DNA of 64,000 nt, from contig NZ_CP004372.1 in the NCBI RefSeq assembly GCF_000590925.1, positions 1,779,001-1,843,000 on the forward strand, given 5' to 3'. Positions 35,960 to 44,936 of the stretch are shown one piece after another. Position numbers and translations under genes: made by a program. Position 1 is the stretch's first letter, and the number at the start of each line of letters is the position of its first letter. This stretch comes from Roseibacterium elongatum DSM 19469 (GTDB lineage: Bacteria > Pseudomonadota > Alphaproteobacteria > Rhodobacterales > Rhodobacteraceae). The notes below the pieces were generated by a model that worked only from the letters and a program-made list of their open reading frames with translations, did not search any database and was not told where the DNA came from.

Positions 35960-36928
35960 CTAGACCTTGATGTTCACCATCATGCGCATGAAGATCATGT
36001 TGACGCCCAGCATGACGGCCACGACCGCGCAGGCCGGGATGAAGGCGGGGGTGTCGATCACGTCGGAATAGTAGTCGGGTTTCATCACGTTGATCCCGAT
36101 CAGGGCGATGATCGGGAAGAACGACAGGAACGTGCCGGAGAACTTCGCCTCCGAGGTGATCGCCTTGACCTTGCGAAACAGCTTGAAGCGTGCGCGCATC
36201 ACGTCGGCCAGACCTTGCAGGATCTCGGCCAGATTGCCGCCCGATTTCTGCTGGATGCCGACGGCGACGGCGAGGAACCGCAAATCCTGGATGTCGAGAC
36301 GTTCGGCCATGGCCCGGATCGCCTCGGAGATATCGCGGCCATAAGCGGCCTCGTCGGCGATCACGCCCAGTTCCGAGGCCAGCGGGTCCGACATCTCGCG
36401 CGAGACGGTCGCCACCGCCGAGACGAACGGGTGACCGACGCGCAAGGACCTCACCATCAGTTCGACCGCGTCGGGCAACTGCTCTTCCAGCGCGGCGATG
36501 CGCTTGGAGGCCTTGGAGTTCACCCAGTAATAGACGGCCCCGACCCCCATCACGACCGACACCAGCAGCCGAATGGCAAAGCCCGCGCCGGTCAGGATCG
36601 TCAGCGCCAGAAAGGCGGCGACGGTGATGCCGGCCATCACCAGCATCAGTTGCTCGGGTGAAAAGGCGATGTTGGCCTTTTGCGCCTTGTCCGCGATCAG
36701 CGAGTAGAAGGGCACGCGCACCTTGCCCTTGTGCTGGTCCATCTCCTTGCGCAGCTTGGCCAGGACATCCTCGCGCGAGGTGCCCTGTTCCAACATGGAC
36801 AGGCGGCGGTTCACGCGTGCATTCAGGCTGATGGTCTTGCCGAAAACGGCCAGATAGACCCCTTCGACCAGCAGGATGACGCCGACGAAGATGCCGATAT
36901 AGATGAGCGGTTCGATGGAAAGCTGCAT
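35960..36928 (-). CDS. tadB: Tad pilus platform protein TadB
   Basis: A 322-residue inner-membrane protein of the same T2SF family, upstream of tadC. It has three main hydrophobic regions: YIGIFVGVILLVEGVYLAVF, LVMAGITVAAFLALTILTGA and the C-terminal ACAVVAVMLGVNMIFMRMMV. The cytoplasmic domain includes EEQLPDAVELMVRSLRVG, DIQDLRFLAVAVGIQQKSGG and NLAEILQGLADVMRARF. It is six bases downstream of cpaF, in the expected order. Confidence 0.95.
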   Translation of the reverse strand: MQLSIEPLIYIGIFVGVILLVEGVYLAVFGKTISLNARVNRRLSMLEQGTSREDVLAKLRKEMDQHKGKVRVPFYSLIADKAQKANIAFSPEQLMLVMAGITVAAFLALTILTGAGFAIRLLVSVVMGVGAVYYWVNSKASKRIAALEEQLPDAVELMVRSLRVGHPFVSAVATVSREMSDPLASELGVIADEAAYGRDISEAIRAMAERLDIQDLRFLAVAVGIQQKSGGNLAEILQGLADVMRARFKLFRKVKAITSEAKFSGTFLSFFPIIALIGINVMKPDYYSDVIDTPAFIPACAVVAVMLGVNMIFMRMMVNIKV

Positions 36929-36934
36929 GTCAGG

Positions 36935-38425
36935 TCACTCCGCCGCTACGGGTTCATAAATCGAGGTCGGCAGGTCATAGCCCCACTGGCGGAAGCGGTC
37001 GGCGTAATGGGACCGCACGCCGCAGGCCGTGAAATGGCCGATGATGGTGCCGTCGGGTTTCAGGCCGGTGCGCTGATAGCGGAACACCTCCTGCATCGAG
37101 ATGACCTCGCCCTCCATGCCGGTGACCTCGGTGATCGACACCATCCGGCGCGAGCCGTCCTGCAGGCGGCTGGCCTGCACGATCAGGTTCACAGCCGAAG
37201 AGATCTGCGCGCGCACGGCCTTGATCGGCATCTCGATGCCCGACATGGCCACCATGTTCTCAAGGCGCGAACAGGCATCGCGCGCGCTGTTGGCGTGGAT
37301 CGTGGTCATCGAGCCATCGTGGCCGGTGTTCATGGCCTGCAACATGTCGATGACTTCCTCGCCGCGGGTTTCGCCGACGATGATGCGGTCGGGGCGCATC
37401 CGTAGCGCGTTGCGCAGACAGTCGCGCTGCGTGACCGCGCCCTTGCCCTCGACATTGGGCGGGCGGCTTTCCATCCGGCCCACATGGATCTGTTGCAGTT
37501 GCAGTTCCGCCGTATCCTCAATCGTCAGGATGCGTTCCTTGTTGTCGATGAAGGACGACAGCGCGTTGAGCGTGGTCGTCTTGCCCGACCCCGTGCCGCC
37601 CGAGACGATGACATTGAGGCGCGTGGCCACGGCGGCCTGCAGATAGGCGGCCATCTCTTCGGAGAAGGCGCCGAAGTTCACCAGGTCGTCAACGCCCAGC
37701 TTTTCCTTCTTGAACTTGCGGATCGAGACGAGGCTGCCATCCACGGCCACGGGCGGCACCATCGCGTTGAAACGCGAGCCATCCTTGAGGCGGGCGTCGA
37801 CATAGGGGTTCGACTCGTCCACGCGGCGGCCCACTGCCGACACGATCTTGTCGATGATGCGCAACAGGTGGCGTTCATCCTTGAAGCGCACATCGCTGAG
37901 GGTCAGCTTGCCCGCCCGTTCGACAAAGACCCGGTTCGGGCCGTTCACCAGGATGTCGTTGACGGTGTCGTCCTTGAGCAGCGGTTCCAGCGGGCCAAGG
38001 CCCGTGACCTCGTCGAACAGTTCGACATTGAGGGTCTGGCGGTCCTCGCGGTTCAGCACCATGCCCATTTCGGCCAACTGTTCGCTGGTGATCGCCGTGA
38101 TCTCGGCGCGCAACTCGCTTTCCTTGGCGGTTTCCAGGGCCGACAGGTTCAGGTTGTCGAGCAGCCGATGATGCATCTCGGTCTTGATCTCGTCGAGACG
38201 TTGACGGCGCTTGTCTTCCTTGTCCTGTGACGAGGGGGCGGCCGGGGTCGCCGTCGCTTCGGCCGGGGTCGCCTTGCGCGTGACCGTCGCCTTGGCTGCG
38301 GGGGCGGCCGGTTCGGCATCGGCGGGGGCCTTGGCCGCGGCGACGGCGGCGCGCAGATCCGTTACCGGGGCGGCCGCGCCATCTGATGCCGGTGTCGATG
38401 TGGGTTTGCGGTATTTCGAAAACAT
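36935..38425 (-). CDS. cpaF: Tad pilus ATPase CpaF/TadA
   Basis: A 496-residue secretion ATPase of the type II/IV family that powers pilus extension and retraction. An Ala-rich N terminus (about 1-75) precedes the conserved core: [20 protein letters not shown], Walker [20 protein letters not shown], the Asp box TIEDTAELQ, Walker B region [17 protein letters not shown], the His box [16 protein letters not shown] and a C-terminal domain. All nucleotide motifs are intact. It is 10 bases from cpaE and six from tadB. Confidence 0.96.
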   Translation of the reverse strand: MFSKYRKPTSTPASDGAAAPVTDLRAAVAAAKAPADAEPAAPAAKATVTRKATPAEATATPAAPSSQDKEDKRRQRLDEIKTEMHHRLLDNLNLSALETAKESELRAEITAITSEQLAEMGMVLNREDRQTLNVELFDEVTGLGPLEPLLKDDTVNDILVNGPNRVFVERAGKLTLSDVRFKDERHLLRIIDKIVSAVGRRVDESNPYVDARLKDGSRFNAMVPPVAVDGSLVSIRKFKKEKLGVDDLVNFGAFSEEMAAYLQAAVATRLNVIVSGGTGSGKTTTLNALSSFIDNKERILTIEDTAELQLQQIHVGRMESRPPNVEGKGAVTQRDCLRNALRMRPDRIIVGETRGEEVIDMLQAMNTGHDGSMTTIHANSARDACSRLENMVAMSGIEMPIKAVRAQISSAVNLIVQASRLQDGSRRMVSITEVTGMEGEVISMQEVFRYQRTGLKPDGTIIGHFTACGVRSHYADRFRQWGYDLPTSIYEPVAAE

Positions 38426-38434
38426 CGCGGTGGC

Positions 38435-39712
38435 TTACCTTTTCTTTGCGCTGACAGCGTCCGAGACCATGGCGGTGAACAGCCCGCCGGCCAGCTTGGC
38501 GATTTCCTTGCGCAACGGGTTCTTGCGGCACGCTTCGGCCAGCGGTTGGCCGTTGTCGCCGGCCGCCATCACGGGCTTTCCGCCTTCGGGAAGGTGGGTG
38601 GCGATCTCGACACCCAGGCTTTCGCTCATCTTCTTGGCGCGGCTTTTCCCGGCCAGGTCGGTCATGCCGGGGGCGCGGTTCAGAACATATTGCACCTTTT
38701 CCAGGGGCAGATCCTCGGACCGCAGCGCCTTGATGAACCGCATCGCATCCTGGGCCGAGCGCAGATCCAGCTCGAGCGTGGCGAAAAAGATGTCCGAGCG
38801 GTTCAGGATCGTCTCGGTCCACATCACGATGCTGCGCGGCATGTCGACGATCACGATATCGAAACATTGCTGCGCATAGGTCAGCAGCGCGTCCACCTCT
38901 TGCGGGCCGATGATGTCCAGCGGCAGGATCTCGGGCGGCGCGGTAAACACCGACAGCTTGTCGCCATAGCTCACCAGCGCCTGGCGAAAGGCGTCGACAT
39001 CCATCGATTGCGCCTCTTGCAGCAGTTCGACGACGACATCGCGCCGCGGCAGGTCAAGGTAGGTCGCGGCCGAGCCATATTGCAGGTCCAGGTCCAGCAG
39101 ACAGACCGTCGGCGGCTTTTTCTTGTCGGCGACCGCCAATTCCCAGGCGAGGTTCACCGCCAATGTGCTGGCCCCGGTGCCCCCGGCAAGGTTCTGCACG
39201 GCAAAGATCGCACCGTCGCCATCCAGCGAGGGGCCGGCCTCGACCGGGCGGGCGGGTGAGGGGCCTTCGATCGCATCGGGCTGGGGTGCTGCGCCTGTCT
39301 CGGGCGCGGTCCGCATCTTTTCGATGGCGTCGTGAAGGGCACCTTCGGCCAGCGGGTAGGGGAGGAAATCGCACGCCCCCATCCGCAGCAGCTGGTGCAG
39401 CGTGGCCGGCGATACCCCGTCGGCCACCAGAATGACCCGGACGTCGCGGGCCCGCGCCGTGCGGATGATCTCGCCCAGGTGCCCGATATCGGCCTCGTCC
39501 TCGGCATCGATGGCCATGGCGATGAACAACAGGTCGTCGGCTTCGGGTTGGGCCAGAAAGGTGCAGATCTCGCCAAACCCGAGATCGCCCCAGCCCTCGC
39601 CAAGGTCGGCTTCCATGTCCTCGATCAGGAGGTCAAAGCGTTGTACGTTGCGCGATACGGTGCAGGCGACAATCGGCGCCGGTTCGGATCGCAGTGCTAG
39701 ACCGCTGCTCAT
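38435..39712 (-). CDS. cpaE: Tad pilus localisation protein CpaE/TadZ
   Basis: A 425-residue protein with an N-terminal receiver-like domain (about 1-130) and a C-terminal ParA/MinD-like ATPase. The P-loop is AVQNLAGGTGASTLAVNLAW, a deviant Walker motif with Ala in place of the usual Lys, as often seen in TadZ. Later LLDLDLQYGSAATYLDLP and DIVIVDMPRSIVMW complete the fold. TadZ directs the pilus machine to a pole. The gene is ten bases upstream of cpaF. Confidence 0.94.
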   Translation of the reverse strand: MSSGLALRSEPAPIVACTVSRNVQRFDLLIEDMEADLGEGWGDLGFGEICTFLAQPEADDLLFIAMAIDAEDEADIGHLGEIIRTARARDVRVILVADGVSPATLHQLLRMGACDFLPYPLAEGALHDAIEKMRTAPETGAAPQPDAIEGPSPARPVEAGPSLDGDGAIFAVQNLAGGTGASTLAVNLAWELAVADKKKPPTVCLLDLDLQYGSAATYLDLPRRDVVVELLQEAQSMDVDAFRQALVSYGDKLSVFTAPPEILPLDIIGPQEVDALLTYAQQCFDIVIVDMPRSIVMWTETILNRSDIFFATLELDLRSAQDAMRFIKALRSEDLPLEKVQYVLNRAPGMTDLAGKSRAKKMSESLGVEIATHLPEGGKPVMAAGDNGQPLAEACRKNPLRKEIAKLAGGLFTAMVSDAVSAKKR

Positions 39713-39930
39713 TGCTCAATTCCCAAATTGGTCCGGTGGCCCGGATCGTCGTTTTCCCCCTGGTACGGGTCTGCTGTGCCCGCTTGGGGAAGGCGGTCGT
39801 GCCATCTCAGGGCGATGGGCGGACCACTTCACTCGGGAAGGTGCTGCGCAATGTGGGCAACAATAGGACGGAAATTGGGGATTCTGTTTGCAGATCGGCC
39901 AAAGCCGGACCGATCTGTCCTCAGCCCGGA

Positions 39931-40584
39931 TTAATCCTCGCCGGCCCCGGTATAGGCGCGGTAGATGATGCGGGCGTATTCGCCATCCAGCACCATCGGG
40001 TGCGATTGGACAAAGCCGGTGACCTCGGTCACGGTGCGCCGGTTGCGCAACTCACGCTCTTGCGTGGCGACGATCGGCTGCGTCTCGCCCAGTGACACCA
40101 GCGCCTCGAGGCGGCTGCGATCGATGCCCTGACTGACCAGGTAGTTGACCGCGGCGCGGGCGCGGCGCAGCCCGAGGCGTTGGTTATACGCCTGGCTGCC
40201 GACAAGGTCGGTATGCCCGTAGACCGAAAACCGCACCTCGGGGAAATGCCGGATGAAGCGCGCTTGCTGACGCAGGATCGCGCGGGCGTTTTCATCCAGC
40301 GTGGCGGAATTGAACGCGAAATTGATCGTGGTCGGCACCTCGTTGGCAAAGCGTTCGCCCAGGATTTCGCCGTACTGCAATTCGCCCGTATGGAAGGCGA
40401 TGTTGTTGCGGGTTGCGTCGCCAAAACCGCCGTCGGGGTCCAGATGATGACCGAGCGGCCGGTTCACGGTGCCACAGGCCGTCAGGCCAAGGGTGAGGGC
40501 GACCATGGCGCCGCCGGCAAATGCGCGCCGCGACATGGGGCGCGTGAGGGGGGCAAGGTCGGAGGGGGGCAGGGCGCGTGTCAT
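39931..40584 (-). CDS. OmpA-family lipoprotein in the tad locus
   Basis: A 217-residue protein. After a basic/hydrophobic N terminus (RRAFAGGAMVALTLGLTAC) that is a probable lipoprotein signal, the C terminus has the OmpA-like domain: INFAFNSATLDENARAIL, FSVYGHTDLVGSQAYNQRLG, LRRARAAVNYLVSQGI, VSLGETQPI. It could anchor the pilus machine to peptidoglycan, which fits its location between cpaC and cpaE. The start at 40584 overlaps the cpaC stop; a TTG at 40596 is possible. Confidence 0.83.
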   Translation of the reverse strand: MTRALPPSDLAPLTRPMSRRAFAGGAMVALTLGLTACGTVNRPLGHHLDPDGGFGDATRNNIAFHTGELQYGEILGERFANEVPTTINFAFNSATLDENARAILRQQARFIRHFPEVRFSVYGHTDLVGSQAYNQRLGLRRARAAVNYLVSQGIDRSRLEALVSLGETQPIVATQERELRNRRTVTEVTGFVQSHPMVLDGEYARIIYRAYTGAGED

Positions 40585-40592
40585 GTTCTGGC

Positions 40593-41987
40593 TCAATCCA
40601 TCACGTAACCGTAGGAACCGGTGAAATCCTGCGCCGCAACATCGGCAGCGGCGGTGCCACGTCCTTCGACGCGACCTTGGAAGAACAATTCGTTCTCGGT
40701 CGGAATGGCGACGCGATCGGTCGGCAGCACCAGCGCCTCGCCCCGCACGGGGGTGACGAGATGGGCACTGATGATGATGACCAGTTCGGATTGTTCGCGT
40801 TGATAGCTGGACGAGCGGAACAGCGTGCCGAGGATGGGCAGATCGCTCAACCAGGGCACTTCGCCAAGTGAACTGCGGAAATCGTCCTGCAACAGCCCCG
40901 CGATGGCAAAGCTTTCCCCATCGCGCATTTCGACCGTGGTCGTGGCGCGGCGCGTGCTGAGCGAAGGGATGTCGCCCTGGGTGGTGAATGTCCCGATCGA
41001 CGAGATCTCGGCATCGACCTGCAGGTTGATGATGTCGCCATCCACCACCGTGGGCAGGAATACCAGGTCCACGCCGAAGGGTTTGAATTCGACCGAGGTT
41101 CCGCCGTCTTCGTCCCGAACCGGCACCGCGAATTCACCGCCGGCCAGGAAGGTCGCCGTACTGCCCGACAGGGCCGACAGGTTGGGTTCCGCCAAGGTCC
41201 GGACCAGTCCGTTCGATTCGAGCGCCTCGAGCAGGATGTTCAACTGCATCGATCCGGCGCCGAAACTGACGCCGATGCCGCCCTCGCGCCCGGCCTGACC
41301 GGGGGGCAGGGTGCCGTTCAACCCGAAATTCGTGGCGCCGGTCAGGTCGGCACCGCCGGTGCCGATCACCGATCCCAGGTCCCCGTTCGTGCCGCTGAGG
41401 CCCAGCGAGGTCGACAATTCGCGGCTGACGCTGCGCTGCATCTCGGCAAAGCGGACCTGGAGCATGACCTGCTGTGTGCCACCGACCAGCATCAGGTTGG
41501 ACACGCCGTTCGGCGCATAGCGTTCGGCCAGTTGCACTGCGCTATCGACCGCCCGTGCCGAGCCGACCGTACCGGACAGGACAATCCCGTCATTCGCGGT
41601 GCGCACCTCGATGGGTTCGCCGGGCAGGATTTCGCGCAGGCGCTCGCGCAGCTCGGCGATATCGGGCACCACGTGAATCTCGACATTGGCGATCAGGCTG
41701 CCTTCGGCCGACAACAGCGTCATCGTCGTCCGGCCGGGCGACCGCCCCAGCACATAAATCGAGCGTTCCGACAATGTCGCAATATCCGCGATCGCGGGAT
41801 TGGCGACCGACAATTCGGCGAACAGGCCCTCGCTCTCGACAACGACGGCCCGGTTCATCGGGACGCGCAGGGTCGCCGAGGTGGCGCCCTCCAACACGCG
41901 CAGGCCTTGCCCAATCGCCATGTCGGGTTGGGAAAAAACCGCGCACAAACCCATCAGGGCCGCACTCAGGATGGACGTCACACGCAT
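40593..41987 (-). CDS. cpaC: Tad pilus secretin CpaC/RcpA
   Basis: A 464-residue outer-membrane secretin. A signal peptide (ILSAALMGLCAVFSQPDMAIG) precedes the N0/BON-like part (VEIHVVPDIAELRERLREIL) and the secretin domain, with VMLQVRFAEMQRSVSRELST, ILLEALESNGLVRTLAEPNL, LSALSGSTATFLAGGEFAVP and the closing VPWLSDLPILGTLFRSSSYQ. It forms the outer-membrane gate for the Flp pilus. The upstream gap of 179 bp to cpaB shows no hairpin that I can support. Confidence 0.95.
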   Translation of the reverse strand: MRVTSILSAALMGLCAVFSQPDMAIGQGLRVLEGATSATLRVPMNRAVVVESEGLFAELSVANPAIADIATLSERSIYVLGRSPGRTTMTLLSAEGSLIANVEIHVVPDIAELRERLREILPGEPIEVRTANDGIVLSGTVGSARAVDSAVQLAERYAPNGVSNLMLVGGTQQVMLQVRFAEMQRSVSRELSTSLGLSGTNGDLGSVIGTGGADLTGATNFGLNGTLPPGQAGREGGIGVSFGAGSMQLNILLEALESNGLVRTLAEPNLSALSGSTATFLAGGEFAVPVRDEDGGTSVEFKPFGVDLVFLPTVVDGDIINLQVDAEISSIGTFTTQGDIPSLSTRRATTTVEMRDGESFAIAGLLQDDFRSSLGEVPWLSDLPILGTLFRSSSYQREQSELVIIISAHLVTPVRGEALVLPTDRVAIPTENELFFQGRVEGRGTAAADVAAQDFTGSYGYVMD

Positions 41988-42166
41988 GGTGAACCTGCCT
42001 CTATGCCTCGGTCGGGCGTTGTTCTTTTGGGTGCCCGTTCAGTCAAGAATGCACCATTTTTGTTTTTCTTGCAAGAATCACGATGTTGCATCGCTGTCTT
42101 GATGTGCTTTCGCCGACGCAAGGCAGGGGCCTTGCGCCGGCGATCGGGGTGTCTCGGGTCTGAGGG

Positions 42167-42991
42167 TCAGTTGGTGCAGGGCACCTGGGTCACCACCACC
42201 TCGCCACCGCGTCGGGCCCGAACGGTGCAGATTTCGGGGGCGGCATTCGGCGTGATTTCGACGGCGCCGAGCAGTTGACTGGTCGAGACCTCGACCTCTT
42301 CGCTTTCGGTCTGATCGCCCACGCCGACCAGCGCCAGTGTCAGCGACCCCGAGGCTTGCGCCTGCGTCAGCGCGGCAATGTCGCCGGGGGCCGCACTGAC
42401 CGTGATGGTCCGCGCAACGGTCGGATTGTTGCGATCCTCGTCCGCGATCTGGTCGATGGCGATGATCTGCACGTTCGAGCGGATCAGGCGCGTGATCCGC
42501 TCGCCCTCGCGGCCATTGCCGGTCCAGTAGACATCGACACGGTCGCCGGGCCGCAGGAACCCCGACACGCCCGAGGTCACATCGACCCGCAGCGCCAGGG
42601 CGCGCATCCCTTCGGCAAGCCGCGAGGCGACGCCCGCATCCTCGCCGGGGGCGGTGACCTTGCTGCGCAACAGCGGCTCGTCCTGTTCCATCACGCGCAA
42701 GACGGTGCGCAATTCGGTGCTGTCGGGGGGAAAGATGTCTTCGTGTTCGGTGAAGGCGCCGAATGGCACATGGTCGGCCGGCCAGCGGATGGCCTCGACA
42801 TCGTCGGGGCGCAGGCGTTGACCATAGCGCACCTGTCGCGTCACCACGAAAACCTCGGTCGTGGGCACGATGGCGCTGCGTTGCTGGTTCAGGGCCGTCT
42901 GGTACTGGTCAAAGCGGTCCTTGGCGACGGACACCGCAAAGGCCGCAAGGCCGACTCCGACCAGAAGCACGAGGATAAAGATCAAGCGCAT
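42167..42991 (-). CDS. cpaB: Tad pilus assembly protein CpaB/RcpC
   Basis: A 274-residue protein. One N-terminal membrane segment (MRLIFILVLLVGVGLAAFAV) is followed by an SAF domain (EVFVVTRQVRYGQRLRPDD) and a C-terminal RcpC region (VTSGVSGFLRPGDRVDVYW, ARTITVSAAPGDIAALTQAQ). It works with the secretin in the periplasm. It is 254 bp downstream of the Flp pilin at 43245, with a strong hairpin between them. Confidence 0.93.
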   Translation of the reverse strand: MRLIFILVLLVGVGLAAFAVSVAKDRFDQYQTALNQQRSAIVPTTEVFVVTRQVRYGQRLRPDDVEAIRWPADHVPFGAFTEHEDIFPPDSTELRTVLRVMEQDEPLLRSKVTAPGEDAGVASRLAEGMRALALRVDVTSGVSGFLRPGDRVDVYWTGNGREGERITRLIRSNVQIIAIDQIADEDRNNPTVARTITVSAAPGDIAALTQAQASGSLTLALVGVGDQTESEEVEVSTSQLLGAVEITPNAAPEICTVRARRGGEVVVTQVPCTN

Positions 42992-43138
42992 GGCCGCGTT
43001 TCCCTTCTGTCTGCTCTCAATCGCCGTCTGGCGTCTTGTTTTTCTTGTTGGCGGGCGCGCGCATCATGCGCAGGCCACTTTGCCATGGCCGACTGTGCCG
43101 CAAGAATCTGGCGAAAAAATGGTCACGCCCTGGATGTT

Positions 43139-43179
43139 GAATGGCGACCCCAGGAGAAGGACCCCAAGGGTCGCCATTC
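43139..43179 (-). terminator. Hairpin between Flp pilin and cpaB
   Basis: GAATGGCGACCC (43139-43150) pairs perfectly, over 12 bp, with GGGTCGCCATTC (43168-43179) around a 17-base loop. On the minus strand it follows the pilin gene and precedes cpaB; a T6 stretch lies about 20 bases further on. It may end or thin out transcription so that pilin exceeds machine proteins. Confidence 0.65.
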
Positions 43180-43244
43180 GCAGCTTCTCTGCATCCGTCG
43201 GTGGCAAGGCGCCAATCCGCGGGATGCACGCGCACGGGGTGCGA

Positions 43245-43490
43245 TTACGGATCGGTCGTTTCACCGCCCCCCAGCGAGGTTTCGAGGCCGCCACCGTCGG
43301 TCATGCGGTCTTGAAGCTCCATGTTGGTCATCCCGTCCGAGATGTTCGAGGACAGGTCCTCGATCCCGCCCGACACGACGGCCATGACCGCCAGGCCCAG
43401 GCCCACGATGGCGGCCGTCAGCACGACCCAGTCGACCGTGACCGCGCCCGACTCGTCGGAAAGAAAGGTTTTGAACTGCGAAAAGGCCAT
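43245..43490 (-). CDS. Flp family pilin (longer form)
   Basis: An 81-residue prepilin. The N terminus (MAFSQFKTFLSDESG) is the leader; the probable cleavage is after Gly in ESG-AVTVDW, giving a mature protein with a hydrophobic helix (VVLTAAIVGLGLAVMAVVSG). The C terminus is longer and more polar than in the three paralogues upstream (MTDGGGLETSLGGGETTDP). AGGAG lies eight bases before the ATG at 43490. It is the pilin nearest to cpaB. Confidence 0.9.
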   Translation of the reverse strand: MAFSQFKTFLSDESGAVTVDWVVLTAAIVGLGLAVMAVVSGGIEDLSSNISDGMTNMELQDRMTDGGGLETSLGGGETTDP

Positions 43491-43789
43491 TATCAGCACT
43501 CCTGCTCATCAGATGTCGATGTGATTGGAAGTCGGCCGTCATCCGCGAGATGTGTCGCGATCCGAACGGGCCGGGTGCGTTCTGCACCGGCGCCGGTAGC
43601 GCAGGGCCAGATTGACCGAAATCGCAGGGCAGGAATGTGGCAGAGCGACGGTGCCACCACGCCGAGTGGTCAGGCTTTTCCGAAAACTGGAGCCATCCAA
43701 ATGGCGACAGGGTCGCGACCATCCGGCCGCGACCCTGCAATGTCAGATCACGTGTGCGCGTTTGACGGCGCCCGTGGAATATGAACCGT
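43491..43789. other. Intergenic region with terminator-like hairpin
   Basis: 299 bases with no gene that I can support. On the minus strand it follows the pilin trio and precedes the longer pilin. CAGGGTCGCG (43708-43717) pairs with CGCGACCCTG (43728-43737), a perfect 10-bp stem with no U-run. The stretch 43491-43650 probably contains the promoter of the longer pilin. Confidence 0.55.
43708..43737 (-). terminator. Hairpin downstream of the pilin trio
   Basis: CAGGGTCGCG/CGCGACCCTG forms a perfect 10-bp stem around a 10-base loop. It lies 52 bases after the stop of pilin copy 1 on the minus strand. No U-run follows, so it is a candidate rather than a clear terminator. Confidence 0.5.
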
Positions 43790-44017
43790 TCAGTCGGCTG
43801 CGCCGAGCTCGAGGGTCATGTTGTCGGCGCCGAACTCGTCTTCCAGCGCGATGCCGGCCAGGCCGTCATTGATGTCGTCCGACAGGTCGTTGATGCCGCC
43901 CGAGACGACGGCCATCACGGCGAGGCCCAGGCCGACGATGGCTGCGGTCAGCACGACCCAGTCGACGGTCACGGCACCGGATTCGGATTTGGCGAAGTTC
44001 TTGAACAGGTTGGTCAT
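43790..44017 (-). CDS. Flp family pilin, tandem copy 1 of 3
   Basis: A 75-residue prepilin. The leader (MTNLFKNFAKSESG) ends at the Gly before AVTVDWVV; the helix VVLTAAIVGLGLAVMAVVSGG is identical in all copies. The mature C terminus (LSDDINDGLAGIALEDEFG) is acidic. It differs from copies 2 and 3 at only a few residues. GAAAGGAAAAGACC before the ATG is the shared ribosome site. It is the last gene of the trio on the minus strand. Confidence 0.93.
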   Translation of the reverse strand: MTNLFKNFAKSESGAVTVDWVVLTAAIVGLGLAVMAVVSGGINDLSDDINDGLAGIALEDEFGADNMTLELGAAD

Positions 44018-44118
44018 GGTCTTTTCCTTTCGATGCGCAGGAGGGTCAGGGGCGCTCCTGCAAGGTCATTGGGGTCCGGGCCCACCGGGGGCACCCCGGC
44101 GGGCGTCAGGTGTCAGGC

Positions 44119-44346
44119 TCAGTCTGCTGCGCCCAATTCGATCGTCATGTCGTCGGCGCCGAACTCGTCTTCCAGCGCGAGGCCGGCCATACCGTCGTTG
44201 ATGTCGTCCGACAGGTCGTTGATGCCGCCCGAGACGACGGCCATCACGGCCAGGCCCAGGCCGACGATGGCTGCGGTCAGCACGACCCAGTCGACGGTCA
44301 CGGCACCGGATTCGGACTTGGCGAAGTTCTTGAACAGGTTGGTCAT
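44119..44346 (-). CDS. Flp family pilin, tandem copy 2 of 3
   Basis: A 75-residue prepilin with the same leader as copy 1 (MTNLFKNFAKSESG) and the same processing site and helix. It differs from copy 1 at about four C-terminal positions (Met and Leu in DGMAGLALEDE, Asp and Ile in ADDMTIELG). The bases upstream and downstream are almost identical to those around copy 1, which shows recent tandem duplication or gene conversion. Confidence 0.93.
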   Translation of the reverse strand: MTNLFKNFAKSESGAVTVDWVVLTAAIVGLGLAVMAVVSGGINDLSDDINDGMAGLALEDEFGADDMTIELGAAD

Positions 44347-44365
44347 GGTCTTTTCCTTTCGATGC

Positions 44366-44435
44366 GCAGGAGGGTCAGGGGCGCTCCTGCAAGGTCATTG
44401 GGGTCCGGGCCCACCGGGGGTCGCCCCCGGCGGGC
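44366..44435 (-). repeat. Hairpin pair in pilin spacer, repeated at 44037-44104
   Basis: The spacers between pilin copies share two hairpins: GCAGGAG/CTCCTGC (44366-44390 and 44037-44061) and a GC-rich stem, GCCCACCGGGGG with CCCCCGGCGGGC (44409-44435; 44080-44104 in the other spacer), with one mismatch. They lie in the same place before each downstream ribosome site. They could protect or process the polycistronic pilin mRNA. Confidence 0.7.
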
Positions 44436-44449
44436 GTCAGGTGTCAGGC

Positions 44450-44677
44450 TCAGTCGGCTGCGCCGAGCTCGAGCGTCATGTCGTCGGCGCCGAACTCGTC
44501 TTCCAGCGCGATGCCAGCCAGACCGTCGTTGATGTCGTCCGACAGGTCGTTGATGCCGCCCGAGACGACGGCCATCACGGCGAGGCCCAGGCCAACGATG
44601 GCTGCGGTCAGCACGACCCAGTCGACGGTCACGGCACCGGATTCGGATTTGGCGAAGTTCTTGATCAGAGCGTTCAT
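44450..44677 (-). CDS. Flp family pilin, tandem copy 3 of 3 (promoter-proximal)
   Basis: A 75-residue prepilin with a slightly different leader (MNALIKNFAKSESG) but the same GAVTVDW site, helix and acidic tail as copies 1 and 2. The ribosome site is GGAG about nine bases before the ATG. It is the first gene of the pilin trio and of the whole tad cluster on the minus strand; the 259 bases upstream probably hold the main promoter. Confidence 0.93.
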   Translation of the reverse strand: MNALIKNFAKSESGAVTVDWVVLTAAIVGLGLAVMAVVSGGINDLSDDINDGLAGIALEDEFGADDMTLELGAAD

Positions 44678-44802
44678 GTGTTCGGTCTCCAGTAGCTCAT
44701 TAAGTTCGTTGTCTTTTGGATCGGGACGTTTGGGGTGCTGCCCTCACCGCTTCGATGGGTTGATTTATCCCCCCGGATCGGGGCGGGATTGGGGCACTCG
44801 TT

Positions 44803-44824
44803 AGAATTTTCCGAGAATTCTCCG
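44803..44824. promoter_or_regulatory. 11-bp tandem repeat upstream of the pilins
   Basis: AGAATTTTCCG (44803-44813) is followed directly by AGAATTCTCCG (44814-44824), one mismatch apart, a spacing of one helical turn. It lies about 130 bp before the first pilin and 115 bp before the divergent transglycosylase. GAGAATTCTC within it is also a palindrome. A regulator site is plausible. Confidence 0.35.
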
Positions 44825-44936
44825 GGGTTGTTTTGAGGCTGCCCCTGCGTCAACACTGAAGAAAGAATTGGACATAAGGGCCGCTGCGCGGTCATCTACG
44901 TCAATAAAACAAGGGCGACAGGCCCGATCGAGCTAA

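Noticed and set aside
43790..44450. Tandem 330-bp units as a mobile or CRISPR element
   Set aside because: Each unit holds one Flp pilin gene and its spacer; there is no transposase and no terminal repeat.
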